This document shows, piece by piece, positions 43,267-52,510 of a stretch of DNA of 64,000 nucleotides. Source of the DNA: Plesiocystis pacifica SIR-1 (GTDB lineage Bacteria > Myxococcota_A > Polyangia > Nannocystales > Nannocystaceae); contig NZ_ABCS01000026.1 in assembly GCF_000170895.1 (NCBI RefSeq), positions 41,833 to 105,832 on the forward strand, given 5' to 3'. Made by a program: the position numbers and the translations under genes. The notes beneath the pieces were generated by a model. The model had not been told where the DNA came from. It did not search any database and saw only the letters and a program-made list of their open reading frames with translations. Position 1 is the stretch's first letter, and every line of letters starts with the position of its first letter.

Positions 43267-45330
43267 ATGCCCGACACGCCCGTCCCCCGCACGCCCAAGG
43301 CTCGCCTCGAGCACGCGGCCCAGCGCCTGTCCAAGGTCGCCGACGCCCTCGGCCACGAGCAGCTGGCCCAGACCGTCGTCGCCGACGCCCGCCGACGCCT
43401 CGACGACGGCCGCGTGCGCGCGGTGATCCTCGGCGAGATCAAGCACGGCAAGAGCTCCCTGCTCAACGCCCTGCTCGGCGAGGCCCTGCTGCCCGTGGGC
43501 GTCACCCCGACCACGGGCGCCGTGGTTGCGATCCGCTCGGCCGCGACCGCGGGCGACGGCAGCGAGCCCGGGACCTACCTGCTCGAGGCCGACGGCGGGC
43601 GCACCCCCGTGGACGCCGAGCGCTTTGCGACCCTCGCCCGCGGCAAGGCCGAGGACGAGGCCGGGCGCGAGCCCGAGCTGCTCGTCGACCCCGAGCGCCT
43701 GCCGAGCGCCGTCGAGCTCATCGACACCCCCGGCTTCAACGACATCGACCGCTTCCGCGCGGCCCTGAGCCGCTCCGAGCTGCCCCGGGCCGACGTGCTC
43801 GTGCTGGTCCTCGACGCCACCCAGGTGCTCAGCCGCTCCGAGCTCCGGCTGATCACCGACGCCGTCGCGGCCGTCGGAGGCCTCGACGAGAGCGGCGGCG
43901 CCAAGCTGCTCGTGGTCATCAACCGCATCGACTTGGTGCCCGAGGACGAGCGCGAGCGGGTCATCGCCCACAGCCGCGAGGGCCTGAGCTCCGTGCTGCC
44001 CGGGCCCCTGGACATCTACTGCGTCGACTCGAAGTCGGCCCTGCGCGAGGGCGGCGGCTCAGCGGACAGCGAGCTCGAGGCCGTGCGCGCCCTCGCGGCC
44101 GTGCGCGCCCGCTTGTTTGGCTTCGCCCGCGAAGGCGCGGCCATCCTCCCGGCCCGGGCCCGCTCGGCCATGCTCCGCCAGGCCCGACTGCTCGGCTACA
44201 ACGCGTCCTTCCAGGCCCGCGCCCTCTACCTCGAGCGCGACGCCCTGAGCCGCGAGCTGGCCGCGGTCGAGTCGACCCTCGCCGCCCGCGAGCACGACCT
44301 CGACGGCCTGCGCAAGCGCATCCCCGCCGCGGGCGAGACCATCGTCAGCGCCAGCAAAGAGCGCATCGCCGCGTTCCGGGGCGAGCTCGAGGAGTCCGCC
44401 CTGGCGCAGATCCACAAGGCCGACCTCTCGACCCTGACCCAGGTCATCCCCGGCGCGATCCAGGACGCCTTCCTCGAGTTCGCGCGCCAAGAGAGCGAGC
44501 GCCTGCGCGGCGAGCTCGAGGCCCTGACCCGCGAGATCTTTGCGACCCACGGCGAGCTCGCCCACCGCCGCCTGGTCGAGGCCATGATGCCCCTGGGCTT
44601 TCGCGGGCCCGGGCTCTACGTCGAGCCGCCGGCGGTGATCGTCGAGGTCGGGACCCTCGCCCTGGGCCTGGTCGGGACGATCATCTGGTACCTCGGCAGC
44701 ACCGTGACCGGGATGGTCATGACCATCGCGTCTCCGCTGACCACGGTGATCCTGCGCGAGAAGACCGTCCGCGACGCCCGGGCGCAGGTCCGCGACGCCC
44801 TGCCGGGGGCCCTCGACGCGGCCACGGATCAGCTCGGCGCGATCATCGACAAGCTCGTCGCGCGCCATGGCGACGCCCTCGACGATCACCTCATGTTGGC
44901 CGACCTGTCCCTGAGCGAGCAGCTGCTCACGGCCCTGCGCACGGCCCAAGAGCGCCTCGATCGTCACGAGGCCCAGCTGCGCGTGCACGCGGCAGCGACC
45001 GACGCCGCGACCGAGATCGAGCCGGCCAAGGCTGAGGTCGAGGTCGAGGTCGAGGCCGACGCCGACGCCGACGCCGAGCCGAGCAAAGCGGCGCCCGAAG
45101 CCGCGCCCGAGCCCAAAGACGCCTCGAAGGACTCGAAGGAAGGCGAAGACACGCCCGCGGAGCAAGCCGCCAAGCGCCTGCGCGAGCGCGTGGCCGTGGT
45201 CGCCCAGGCTGAGCTCAACGGCCTCGAGGCCCAGCTCGACGCGCTCATCACCGAGCTGCGCTCGATCGAGCTCGACCGCGAGGCCGAGGACCCTTCGGGC
45301 GACGACGAGGACGCGCCCGTCCTGCACTGA
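43267..45330 (+). CDS. Dynamin-like GTPase 1 (membrane-anchored)
   Basis: 687 residues from ATG 43267 (GTG 43258 is an alternative that overlaps the previous stop). G1 is LGEIKHGKSSLLNALLG (56-63), G2 Thr in TPTTGAV, G3 DTPGFND (153-156), G4 NRID (219-222). Long helical regions follow, as in bacterial dynamin-like proteins, with a hydrophobic hairpin at about 458-495 (VGTLALGLVGTIIWYLGSTV and on). The C-terminal tail has an acidic Glu/Ala/Asp low-complexity insert (about 580-630) and a last helical pair. It likely binds or reshapes membranes on GTP binding. It is paired with a second dynamin-like gene 51 bp downstream. Confidence 0.82.
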   Translation: MPDTPVPRTPKARLEHAAQRLSKVADALGHEQLAQTVVADARRRLDDGRVRAVILGEIKHGKSSLLNALLGEALLPVGVTPTTGAVVAIRSAATAGDGSEPGTYLLEADGGRTPVDAERFATLARGKAEDEAGREPELLVDPERLPSAVELIDTPGFNDIDRFRAALSRSELPRADVLVLVLDATQVLSRSELRLITDAVAAVGGLDESGGAKLLVVINRIDLVPEDERERVIAHSREGLSSVLPGPLDIYCVDSKSALREGGGSADSELEAVRALAAVRARLFGFAREGAAILPARARSAMLRQARLLGYNASFQARALYLERDALSRELAAVESTLAAREHDLDGLRKRIPAAGETIVSASKERIAAFRGELEESALAQIHKADLSTLTQVIPGAIQDAFLEFARQESERLRGELEALTREIFATHGELAHRRLVEAMMPLGFRGPGLYVEPPAVIVEVGTLALGLVGTIIWYLGSTVTGMVMTIASPLTTVILREKTVRDARAQVRDALPGALDAATDQLGAIIDKLVARHGDALDDHLMLADLSLSEQLLTALRTAQERLDRHEAQLRVHAAATDAATEIEPAKAEVEVEVEADADADAEPSKAAPEAAPEPKDASKDSKEGEDTPAEQAAKRLRERVAVVAQAELNGLEAQLDALITELRSIELDREAEDPSGDDEDAPVLH

Positions 45331-45381
45331 TTGACCGAGCCGAGCCGCCGGAGCCGGGGCCGACCCAGAGGAGACCGCACC

Positions 45382-48300
45382 ATGGCCGAGGAAGACGACG
45401 ACAAGCCCTTTGGAGAAGCGAGCCGCCAGGCCCAGGAGGTCGGGCGTCAGGCCCGTGAGGCGGGTCGGCAGGCCCGCGAGTGGGCGCGCAGCTTCAACCT
45501 GAACTCCGTGGGCAACACGGTCAACGAGTGGGCCAAGCGCGCCCGCGACCTGGTCGTCGAGGTGTCGGAGAACGTCGGCGTGCCCGAGGCCGTGCGCGAC
45601 GCGACGGAGCAGGCCCGGGCGCTGCGGGTCGCGGGCGAGGCCGGCCAGGCCCGGACCGTGCTCCGCGAGCTGACCGGCGCCTACGGGGACGAGCCCAACC
45701 TCGTCAATGCGCTGGCGCTGACGGCCACCCACGAGCGCTTCATCGACGATCGGGTCCCCGGGGGCATCGAGATCCTGCGCGAGCTCGCCGACCGCCTCGA
45801 CGCCAAGCGGGTCGGGGCGATGGCCCTGGTCGACGCCGCCGAGGCCCTGCGCCACCAGCAAGACCCGAGCGCGTGCCTGGACCACCTGCGCCGAGGCAAG
45901 CGCAACCTCGAGCGCCTGTCCTCCCAGGACCTCATCGAGGCTCAGCTCCTCGCCCACCTGCTCGCGGCCTCGGCCCACCGCCGCCTCGGCCAGCACGAGC
46001 GCGCCATCCGGGAGATCCGCAAGGCCGCCGCGGCGCTGCCCCCGGGCGCGGGCGACGGCCTGCGCCGGCTGACCCTCGCCCTCGGCGTCGATCAGCTCCT
46101 CGCCGACGGCCGGGTGTCCGAGGCCGAGCGCTGGGTCCAGACCGCCTACCACCGCCGGATCACCGACGCCCGCCGCCAGGTCGTGCGCGAGCGCGCGGCC
46201 GCGGCCGCCGAGGCCAACCAAGACGCCGAGCCCGGGGTCGAGCCCGAAGAGGACATGCTCACCGTCGACGAGGCGGGCACGGAGTTCGACGGGCCGCGGG
46301 CCGGGGACGAGCTCGTCGACACGAGCTACACGGCCCTCGAGACCGCGCTCTTGGCCCGGGTGCTCGCCGCCCGGGGCGAGCGCAGCGCGGCCATGGAGCT
46401 GCTCACCGAGCTGCCGAGCGGACCGAGCTCCGAGCCCGGCGGCGGCCTGGTGTTCGAGGCCCGGGTGCGCGTGCTGATCCACGTCAGCCCCGACGCCAGC
46501 CAGGCCTGCGCCGAGGCCCTGCGCTACCTCCAGCTCGACGCCGGTGACGGCGAGCGCCTGCGCCTGTGGGCCCTCGCCGAGTTCCGCCGGTGGCGCGAGG
46601 CCAGCCGCGCCGACGACGAGCTGAGCCCGCCCACGGCCATGCTCAGCTCCCTGGCCCAAGCTTTGAGCAGCGCGCCGCCCCACGCCCGCCCGGCCCGGTC
46701 CCAGGAGCTCGCCCACGTCGCGCTGTTCGTCGAGGACTTCTCGCCGAGCGTGACCAAGGCCCTCGCGGCCGTGCGCCACGAGCTCGGGGACGAGGCCGCG
46801 CTGACCCTGGGCGAAGAGCTGCGCCTGCACTGGATCCGCGCCGCCCTGAGCGAGGCCCTGAGCCGGGCCCACGAGGGCCGCGGCGCCGACTTGGTGCCCG
46901 CGGACATCAAGCGCCAGTTCTCGGCGGGCCCGCCCTACCACCTGAGCCTACGCCCGGAGCTCGGCGAGGTCCTCGGCCCCGACGAGCTCAGCCCCCTGCG
47001 CGACCCGCTGCGCCGCGAGGCCCTGGTCGCCGCCCAGCGCGAGCTCGCCGTCGCCGAGCGATCGATGCTCGACGGCCCCGCGGGCATGGACGCCGCCGGC
47101 CGGGCCCTGGTCGCCGCGCTGATCCAGGACCCGGACCTGCCTGCGGCCCGTCGGCGCCTCGCCGCGCTGACCCGGCCCCAGGTCGGCGAGCGCCTCGAGG
47201 ACCAGCTCGGCGCCGCCACGGAGCTCCTCGCCAAGCTGCCCGTGGACATCCTCGGCGCGACGATCCACGGCGGGGCCGAGGCCCTGCGCATGGTCATCGC
47301 CGCCCGCGAGCGCCTCGCCCGGCCGCTGACCATCGCGATCATGGGCGAGTTCTCGGCGGGCAAGAGCACCTTCGTCAACGCCCTGCTCGGCGAGGCCGTC
47401 GCGCCCATGGGCGTGCTGCCGACGACCAACACCATCAACGTGTTCCGCCGCGGCGCCGGCCGGGGCGCGCGGGTCCACTACCGCGACGCGACCATCTCGA
47501 CCGTGGCCGCGGGAGAGCTCGACGCCTACCTGCGCAACCTCGACGACCGCGAGGCCGACCGCATCCGCCACCTCGAGATCGACCGCGTCGGCGAGCGCAT
47601 GGGCGACGCGGCCGTGGTCGACACCCCCGGGCTCAACGCGCTGGACGAGTACCACGAGACCGTCGCCCGCGAGTTCATCGAGGAGGCCGACGCGGTCGTG
47701 TGGCTGTTCTCGGCGACCCAGGGCGGAACGGCCACGGAGGCGGGCATCCTCGCGGAGCTGCGCGAGGGCGGGCGCAAGGTCCTGGGCGTGCTCAACAAGG
47801 TCGACACCCTCGACAGCGAGGCCGACCGCGACGAGCTCACGACCTACCTGCGCGAGCAGCTCGGCGAGGTCCTCGTCGAGGTCCTGCCGCTGTCCGCCGC
47901 CCAGGCCCTCGACTACCGAACGGGCGCCAGCCCCGACTCCGGACAGGGGGTCGACCCCTTCACCGTGGTCGACGACGCCCTCGAGCGCCACTTCCTCGCC
48001 CACGCCCGCGAGCTCAAGGCCGAGCTGATCCGCCGGCGCCTGACCGAGGCCCTGGGCCTCGCCCGCGCCAGCGTGCTCGCGGCGGTCACCGAGCTCGAGC
48101 GGCGCGGCGCCGGAGAGGACCCGGCCGCGGCCCTCGAGCGCGCGACCCGGACCCTGGCCCGCTTCTCCGAGGAGCTCCACGAGGGCCTGCTCAACCTCGA
48201 CGACGTCCTCGCCCGCGAGGCCCTCTCCCTGGGCATCGTCGAGGCCGGGGCCGGCCTGCGCCGCAAGCTCGACGAGCAAGACGCGGAGTACCTCGAGGCG

Positions 48301-48717
48301 ACCCTCGAGGACGCGGCCATGGCCGCGCTGCAGACCCGCATCGCCAGCCTCGCGGGTGAACACGAAGTCCTCGCCAACCTGCTCGTCGAGCGCCTCGTGC
48401 CCTGGGCCCGGGGTTACCTGGCCAGCAGTGCCGCGCGGGGCTTCGCCCAGGAGCTGATCAACCGACACGGGCGAGCGGCCAGCCGCGGCGAACAGGCCCT
48501 GCGCGCCGCCGTCCGCTCGGGCCTGCGCGACCTCGCGGACCACTGGCGGGTCAACGCCCGCTCGTGTTTCCGCGAACTCGAGCGTGCCCTGGCTCGCGCC
48601 CGGCGGAGCTCGACCAGCGCCCCCCGGGCCGAGGCTCTACGTCTGCGCAGCTCCGTGCTCGTCGCGCTCGACGGACTGGTCGACCAGGTTTCGATCGAAG
48701 CGTCGAGCGAGAGCTGA
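45382..48717 (+). CDS. Dynamin-like GTPase 2 fused to a long N-terminal TPR region
   Basis: 1111 residues from ATG 45382, with GAGGAG 8 nt upstream. Residues about 1-600 are helical TPR-like repeats after a short basic-amphipathic start with three RQAREAGRQ-type units. The GTPase domain follows: MGEFSAGKSTFVNALLG (655-662), PTTNTIN, DTPGLN (747-750), NKVD (805-808). The rest is helical (stalk-like). No hydrophobic hairpin is obvious. The tail to the stop at 48717 is basic. Bacterial dynamin-like proteins often occur in adjacent pairs that form hetero-oligomers (as in BDLP/LeoABC-type systems), so the two probably work together. Confidence 0.82.
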   Translation: MAEEDDDKPFGEASRQAQEVGRQAREAGRQAREWARSFNLNSVGNTVNEWAKRARDLVVEVSENVGVPEAVRDATEQARALRVAGEAGQARTVLRELTGAYGDEPNLVNALALTATHERFIDDRVPGGIEILRELADRLDAKRVGAMALVDAAEALRHQQDPSACLDHLRRGKRNLERLSSQDLIEAQLLAHLLAASAHRRLGQHERAIREIRKAAAALPPGAGDGLRRLTLALGVDQLLADGRVSEAERWVQTAYHRRITDARRQVVRERAAAAAEANQDAEPGVEPEEDMLTVDEAGTEFDGPRAGDELVDTSYTALETALLARVLAARGERSAAMELLTELPSGPSSEPGGGLVFEARVRVLIHVSPDASQACAEALRYLQLDAGDGERLRLWALAEFRRWREASRADDELSPPTAMLSSLAQALSSAPPHARPARSQELAHVALFVEDFSPSVTKALAAVRHELGDEAALTLGEELRLHWIRAALSEALSRAHEGRGADLVPADIKRQFSAGPPYHLSLRPELGEVLGPDELSPLRDPLRREALVAAQRELAVAERSMLDGPAGMDAAGRALVAALIQDPDLPAARRRLAALTRPQVGERLEDQLGAATELLAKLPVDILGATIHGGAEALRMVIAARERLARPLTIAIMGEFSAGKSTFVNALLGEAVAPMGVLPTTNTINVFRRGAGRGARVHYRDATISTVAAGELDAYLRNLDDREADRIRHLEIDRVGERMGDAAVVDTPGLNALDEYHETVAREFIEEADAVVWLFSATQGGTATEAGILAELREGGRKVLGVLNKVDTLDSEADRDELTTYLREQLGEVLVEVLPLSAAQALDYRTGASPDSGQGVDPFTVVDDALERHFLAHARELKAELIRRRLTEALGLARASVLAAVTELERRGAGEDPAAALERATRTLARFSEELHEGLLNLDDVLAREALSLGIVEAGAGLRRKLDEQDAEYLEATLEDAAMAALQTRIASLAGEHEVLANLLVERLVPWARGYLASSAARGFAQELINRHGRAASRGEQALRAAVRSGLRDLADHWRVNARSCFRELERALARARRSSTSAPRAEALRLRSSVLVALDGLVDQVSIEASSES

Positions 48718-48854
48718 CGGAAACGACCGAGACATCGGCTCACCCCATCTGGCTCGACGTCCGGCGCTCATGGCGCCAAATGGACGGGTAAGCCAACCAT
48801 GATCGCAGAATTTCGTCGGTCTCAAGCAGGTTTTGTGTTAGAAACGCCCGACCC

Positions 48855-49475
48855 ATGGCTCGGGAATTGACCCTTGTCGACGCTGGCCTGGGTAACCTCG
48901 CCAGCGTCGAGCGCGCGCTCATCCAGGTTGGGTCGTCGACCATCGTGACGAACGACCCCGACCTGGTGGCGACCTCACGAATCGTTGTTTTCCCGGGGCA
49001 AGGAGCCTTTGGGGACCACACGGACCAACTGGTCGACGGCGCGATGGGCGAGGCCCTGCGCATGGTGATCCAGCGGGGTGACCCCTTCCTCGGCATCTGC
49101 ATTGGCATGCAGATGCTCTTCGAGGGCTCCGAGGAAGGCGGCGGCCGCAAGGGCCTGGGCATCTTGCCTGGGCGCTGTCGACGCTTCCCGGACAACATGA
49201 CCGTCGAAGAGGGCGACAAGACCCGCCGCCTCAAGATCCCGCACATGGGCTGGAACGAGGTTCGACCCTCGAACGAGCACTACTACTTCGTGCACAGCTA
49301 CTACGTCGACGCGGCCAACTCCGACGACGTGATGTGGTCGGCGACCTACGGCGACATCGACTTCGCCGCCGCGGTCCGTCACGAGAACATCTTCGGCTGC
49401 CAGTTCCACCCCGAGAAGAGCCAGCAGGCCGGGCTTCGCTTCCTGCGTGCGTTCTTGCTCGGGAGCCGCCAGTGA
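48855..49475 (+). CDS. hisH: Imidazole glycerol phosphate synthase, glutaminase subunit
   Basis: 206 residues. Class I glutamine amidotransferase giving ammonia to HisF. Nucleophile Cys in PFLGICIGMQMLFEGSEE, catalytic HPEKS near residue 188, and start LTLVDAGLGNLASVERAL. It begins the his cluster hisH-hisA-hisF-hisIE, which continues into plsY with gaps or overlaps of a few bases. The 137 bp after the second dynamin-like gene may hold a separate promoter. Confidence 0.95.
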   Translation: MARELTLVDAGLGNLASVERALIQVGSSTIVTNDPDLVATSRIVVFPGQGAFGDHTDQLVDGAMGEALRMVIQRGDPFLGICIGMQMLFEGSEEGGGRKGLGILPGRCRRFPDNMTVEEGDKTRRLKIPHMGWNEVRPSNEHYYFVHSYYVDAANSDDVMWSATYGDIDFAAAVRHENIFGCQFHPEKSQQAGLRFLRAFLLGSRQ

Positions 49476-49482
49476 GGCGCCA

Positions 49483-50247
49483 GTGCTGGTGATCCCCGCC
49501 GTCGACCTGCTCGGGGGCAAGGCCGTGCGCCTGGCCGAGGGCGACCGTGAGCGGGTGACCGTCTACTCCGAGCAGCCCTGGGAGCTGACCGCCGAGTTCG
49601 TCCGCGCGGGCGCCCAGCGCATCCACGTCGTCGACCTCGACGGGGCCTTTGGCGAGGCCCGCCAGGTCGAGCTGATCCGCCGCATGCTCGACGCGGCCCG
49701 CGAGGTCGCCAGCTTGCGCGACACGCCCGTCGAGTTCGAGGTCGGGGGCGGCGTCCGGGACGTCGGCGCGATCGAGGCCTTGATTGAAGCCGGCGTCGAG
49801 AAGATCGTCGTCGGCACCCTCGCAGTGCGCGAGCCCAAGGCCGTCGAGGCCGCGTGCAAGCGCCACCCCGGCAAGCTGGTGGTGGCCATCGACGCCCGCG
49901 ACGGCATGGTCGCCGTCGACGGCTGGCGCGAGCTCTCGTCGATCAGCGCCGCCGAGCTCGGCCGCGAGGCCGCGACCTGGGGCGCCGGCGGCCTGCTCTA
50001 CACCGACGTCGCCCGCGACGGGCTGCAGGTCGGCCCCGCCGTCGAGTCCACCGCGGCCTTGCAGACGCAGATCGATCAGCACTGCGAGGCCGAGAACATC
50101 GAGTCCGTCGACGTCATCGCCAGCGGAGGCGTCGGCACCCTCGCCGACCTCGACGCCCTGGCGAGCGTCGGCATCCGGGCCGTGGTCTTGGGCCGCGCCC
50201 TCTACGAACGCAACTTCACCCTCGAGGAGGCCCTGAGCCGATGTTGA
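49483..50247 (+). CDS. hisA: ProFAR isomerase (phosphoribosyl-AICAR isomerase)
   Basis: 254 residues from a GTG at 49483, 8 bp after hisH. TIM barrel isomerase of the Amadori step. Seen: LVIPAVDLLGGKAVRLAEGD with the catalytic Asp, IHVVDLDGAF, FEVGGGVRD, and the second half VDVIASGGVGTLADLDAL with AVVLGRALYE. Its last 7 bp overlap hisF. Confidence 0.94.
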   Translation: MLVIPAVDLLGGKAVRLAEGDRERVTVYSEQPWELTAEFVRAGAQRIHVVDLDGAFGEARQVELIRRMLDAAREVASLRDTPVEFEVGGGVRDVGAIEALIEAGVEKIVVGTLAVREPKAVEAACKRHPGKLVVAIDARDGMVAVDGWRELSSISAAELGREAATWGAGGLLYTDVARDGLQVGPAVESTAALQTQIDQHCEAENIESVDVIASGGVGTLADLDALASVGIRAVVLGRALYERNFTLEEALSRC

Positions 50248-51044
50248 AACGCCGCATCATCCCCTGCCTGGACGTCAAGAATGGCCGCGTGGTCAAGGGC
50301 GTGCACTTCAAGGGCCTGCGCGACGCGGGCGACCCCATCGAGGCCGCCCGCGCCTACGACCGCCAGGGCGCCGACGAGCTGTGCCTGCTCGACATCACGG
50401 CGACCACCGAGGGCCGCGAGACCTTCGTCGAGATCGTCCGCAGCGTCGCCCCGCAGATCTTCTGCCCGCTGACCGTCGGCGGCGGCATCCGCCGCGAGGA
50501 CGACGTCCGCCGCCTGCTCAACGCCGGCGCCGACAAGGTCGCGATCAACTCCGCCGCCGTCAGCTCGCCCCCGCTGATCGAGCGCCTCGCCAAGCGCTAC
50601 GGCAGCCAGGCCATCGTCGTCGCCGTGGACGTGCGCCGCATGCCCGCGCTGCCCCGGGACGAAGAGCCCCTCTACGAGGTCGTGATCCACGGGGGCTCCC
50701 GCGGCACCGGCCTCGAGGCGCTGCGCTGGTGCGAGCAGGTCGCCGAGCTCGGCGCGGGCGAGATCCTGCTGACCTCCATGGACAAGGACGGCACCCGCGA
50801 CGGCTACGACCTGTGGATCACCCGCGAGGTCGCCCGGCGCGTGAACATCCCGGTCATCGCCAGCGGCGGCGTCGGCTCCCTCGAGCACATCCGCCAGGGC
50901 CTGGCCCTCGGCGAGGGCGAAGCCGACGCAGCCCTGGCCGCGTCGATCTTCCACTTCGGCCTCTACACCATCGCCCAGACCAAGCAGTACCTCACCGAGC
51001 GCGGCATCCCGGTCCGACCCCCGGAAGGCCGACGCGCGGCCTGA
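50241..51044 (+). CDS. hisF: Imidazole glycerol phosphate synthase, cyclase subunit
   Basis: 267 residues; ATG 50241 lies inside the end of hisA (7-bp overlap, translational coupling). TIM barrel with MLKRRIIPCLDVKNGRVVKGV (Asp11), LLDITATTEGRE, VGGGIRREDDVRRLL, DKVAINSAAV, LTSMDKDGTRDGYD (catalytic Asp) and VIASGGVGSLEHI. It closes the imidazole ring with HisH, giving IGP and AICAR. Confidence 0.96.
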   Translation: MLKRRIIPCLDVKNGRVVKGVHFKGLRDAGDPIEAARAYDRQGADELCLLDITATTEGRETFVEIVRSVAPQIFCPLTVGGGIRREDDVRRLLNAGADKVAINSAAVSSPPLIERLAKRYGSQAIVVAVDVRRMPALPRDEEPLYEVVIHGGSRGTGLEALRWCEQVAELGAGEILLTSMDKDGTRDGYDLWITREVARRVNIPVIASGGVGSLEHIRQGLALGEGEADAALAASIFHFGLYTIAQTKQYLTERGIPVRPPEGRRAA

Positions 51045-51062
51045 GCACGCTCGGAGACTGTC

Positions 51063-51791
51063 ATGAACACCCTCGAGTCCCTGTGGTCGACGCTCGCGCC
51101 CGACGACAAGGGCCTCGTCGCGGCGATCATCACCCACGCCCGAGACGGCCGCGTCTTGATGCTGGGCTACATGAACCGCGAGGCCCTGGCCCTCACCCTC
51201 GACAGCGGCAAGGTCACCTTCTTCAGCCGCTCCAAGCAGCGCTTGTGGCAAAAGGGCGAGAGCTCCGGCAACGTGCTCGCGCTCGAGTCGATCCGCGTCG
51301 ACTGTGACGGCGACGCGCTGGTCGTCGCGGCCACGCCCGCGGGCCCCACCTGCCACACCGGCGCGGACTCGTGCTTCTATAAGCGCCTGGGCATCTCTGG
51401 CGAGGACCTCGGCACGATCGTCGGCGAGGACGACGGGCCCGCGCCGCCACGCCACGCCACCGATCCCGCCGTCGAGCTGCTGTGGTCGACCATCCTCGCC
51501 CGCAAGGCCGGGGAGGGCATGACCAACGCCGAGGGCAAGAGCTACGTCCGCAGCCTGCTCGACAAGGGCATCGCCAAGATCAACGCGAAGATCCGCGAGG
51601 AGGCCGAGGAGCTCGCCGTCGCCCTGGCCAGCGAGAGCGACGAGCAGGTCCACAAGGAAGCCGCGGACCTGCTCTTCTTCGCCCTCGTCGGCCTCGCCGC
51701 CCGGGACCTCGAGCCCGCCGGCGTGTCGGCCATCGTCCACGAGCGCCACGGCGTCAGCGGCATCGACGAGAAAGCCAGCCGCGGCTCATGA
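51063..51791 (+). CDS. hisIE: Bifunctional phosphoribosyl-AMP cyclohydrolase / phosphoribosyl-ATP pyrophosphatase
   Basis: 242 residues, HisI-HisE fusion. HisI part (about 1-125): LMLGYMNREAL, FFSRSKQRLWQKGESSGN, the metal site VDCDGDAL and GPTCHTGADSCFY. HisE part (about 135-242): the Glu-rich site IREEAEELAVALA and KEAADLLFFALVGL. It does steps 2 and 3 of histidine synthesis. The stop overlaps the plsY start (ATGA). Confidence 0.95.
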   Translation: MNTLESLWSTLAPDDKGLVAAIITHARDGRVLMLGYMNREALALTLDSGKVTFFSRSKQRLWQKGESSGNVLALESIRVDCDGDALVVAATPAGPTCHTGADSCFYKRLGISGEDLGTIVGEDDGPAPPRHATDPAVELLWSTILARKAGEGMTNAEGKSYVRSLLDKGIAKINAKIREEAEELAVALASESDEQVHKEAADLLFFALVGLAARDLEPAGVSAIVHERHGVSGIDEKASRGS

Positions 51792-52396
51792 GCCTGGAGG
51801 TCCTCGCGTGGATGCTCGGCGCCTACCTCGTCGCCGGGATCCCCGTGGGCTACCTGATCGGCAAGGCCCGGGGCGTCGACCTGCGCGCGGTCGGCTCGGG
51901 CAACATCGGCGCGAGCAATGCCATGCGCAACCTCGGCAAGGGCTGGGGCCTGCTCGTGTTCGTGGGCGACGTCGCCAAGGCCAGCGTGCCGGTGCTCGCC
52001 GCGAGCGCCCGCTTTGACGCGCCCGGGCCCCTCGCCCTCGTCGCCCTCGCCGCCATCTTGGGCCACATCTTCACGCCCTACCTGCGCTTTCGCGGCGGCA
52101 AGGGGGTCGCCTGCGCGTTCGGGGTGTTCCTCGTCCTGTCCCCGGTCGCGGCCGTGGTCGGCATCGCCATCTACCTGCAGACCCTGTGGCTCACCCGCGT
52201 GTCGGCGATCGGCTCGCTCACCGCCACGACCACCATCGTCGGCCTGACCATCGCCGACCCGACCGCGCCCTTGGCCTACAAGCTGCTCGCCGCGGCCACG
52301 GCCGGCCTGGTCTGGGAGCGCCATCGGCCCAACCTCCAGGACATCCTGGGCGGAAACAACCAAGACAAAGAGCGCCGCGAAGAGAGGGCGCCCTGA
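51788..52396 (+). CDS. plsY: Acyl-phosphate:glycerol-3-phosphate acyltransferase
   Basis: 202 residues, multi-pass inner-membrane enzyme that acylates glycerol-3-phosphate at position 1. Motifs: AGIPVGYLIGKARGVDLR, GSGNIGASNAMRNLGKGWG, ILGHIFTPYLRFRGGKGVA, and the conserved WERHRPN near the C-terminus. It is translationally coupled to hisIE, and no regulatory link is visible. The TGA stop is the first codon of hairpin element A3. Confidence 0.93.
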   Translation: MSLEVLAWMLGAYLVAGIPVGYLIGKARGVDLRAVGSGNIGASNAMRNLGKGWGLLVFVGDVAKASVPVLAASARFDAPGPLALVALAAILGHIFTPYLRFRGGKGVACAFGVFLVLSPVAAVVGIAIYLQTLWLTRVSAIGSLTATTTIVGLTIADPTAPLAYKLLAAATAGLVWERHRPNLQDILGGNNQDKERREERAP

Positions 52397-52489
52397 GTCG
52401 CGGACGTGGGGCAGGGAGGGCGTGGCGTCGTCCGCGACTGCTAAAATAGACAGAGGGTCGGCCAGAACTCGTTTTGGCCGACCCTCTGA
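52394..52489 (+). repeat. Stop-anchored double-hairpin element, copy A3
   Basis: Begins with the TGA of plsY. Hairpin 1 arms are GTCGCGGACG and CGTCCGCGAC, a compensatory T-A to C-G change relative to copies A1, A2 and A4. Then a CTAAAATAGAC linker and hairpin 2, arms AGAGGGTCGGCCAGAAC and GTTTTGGCCGACCCTCT. The converging lipoprotein gene stops about 22 bp further on. Confidence 0.82.
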
Positions 52490-52510
52490 AAGTCGAAGAC
52501 CAGGCTCGGC

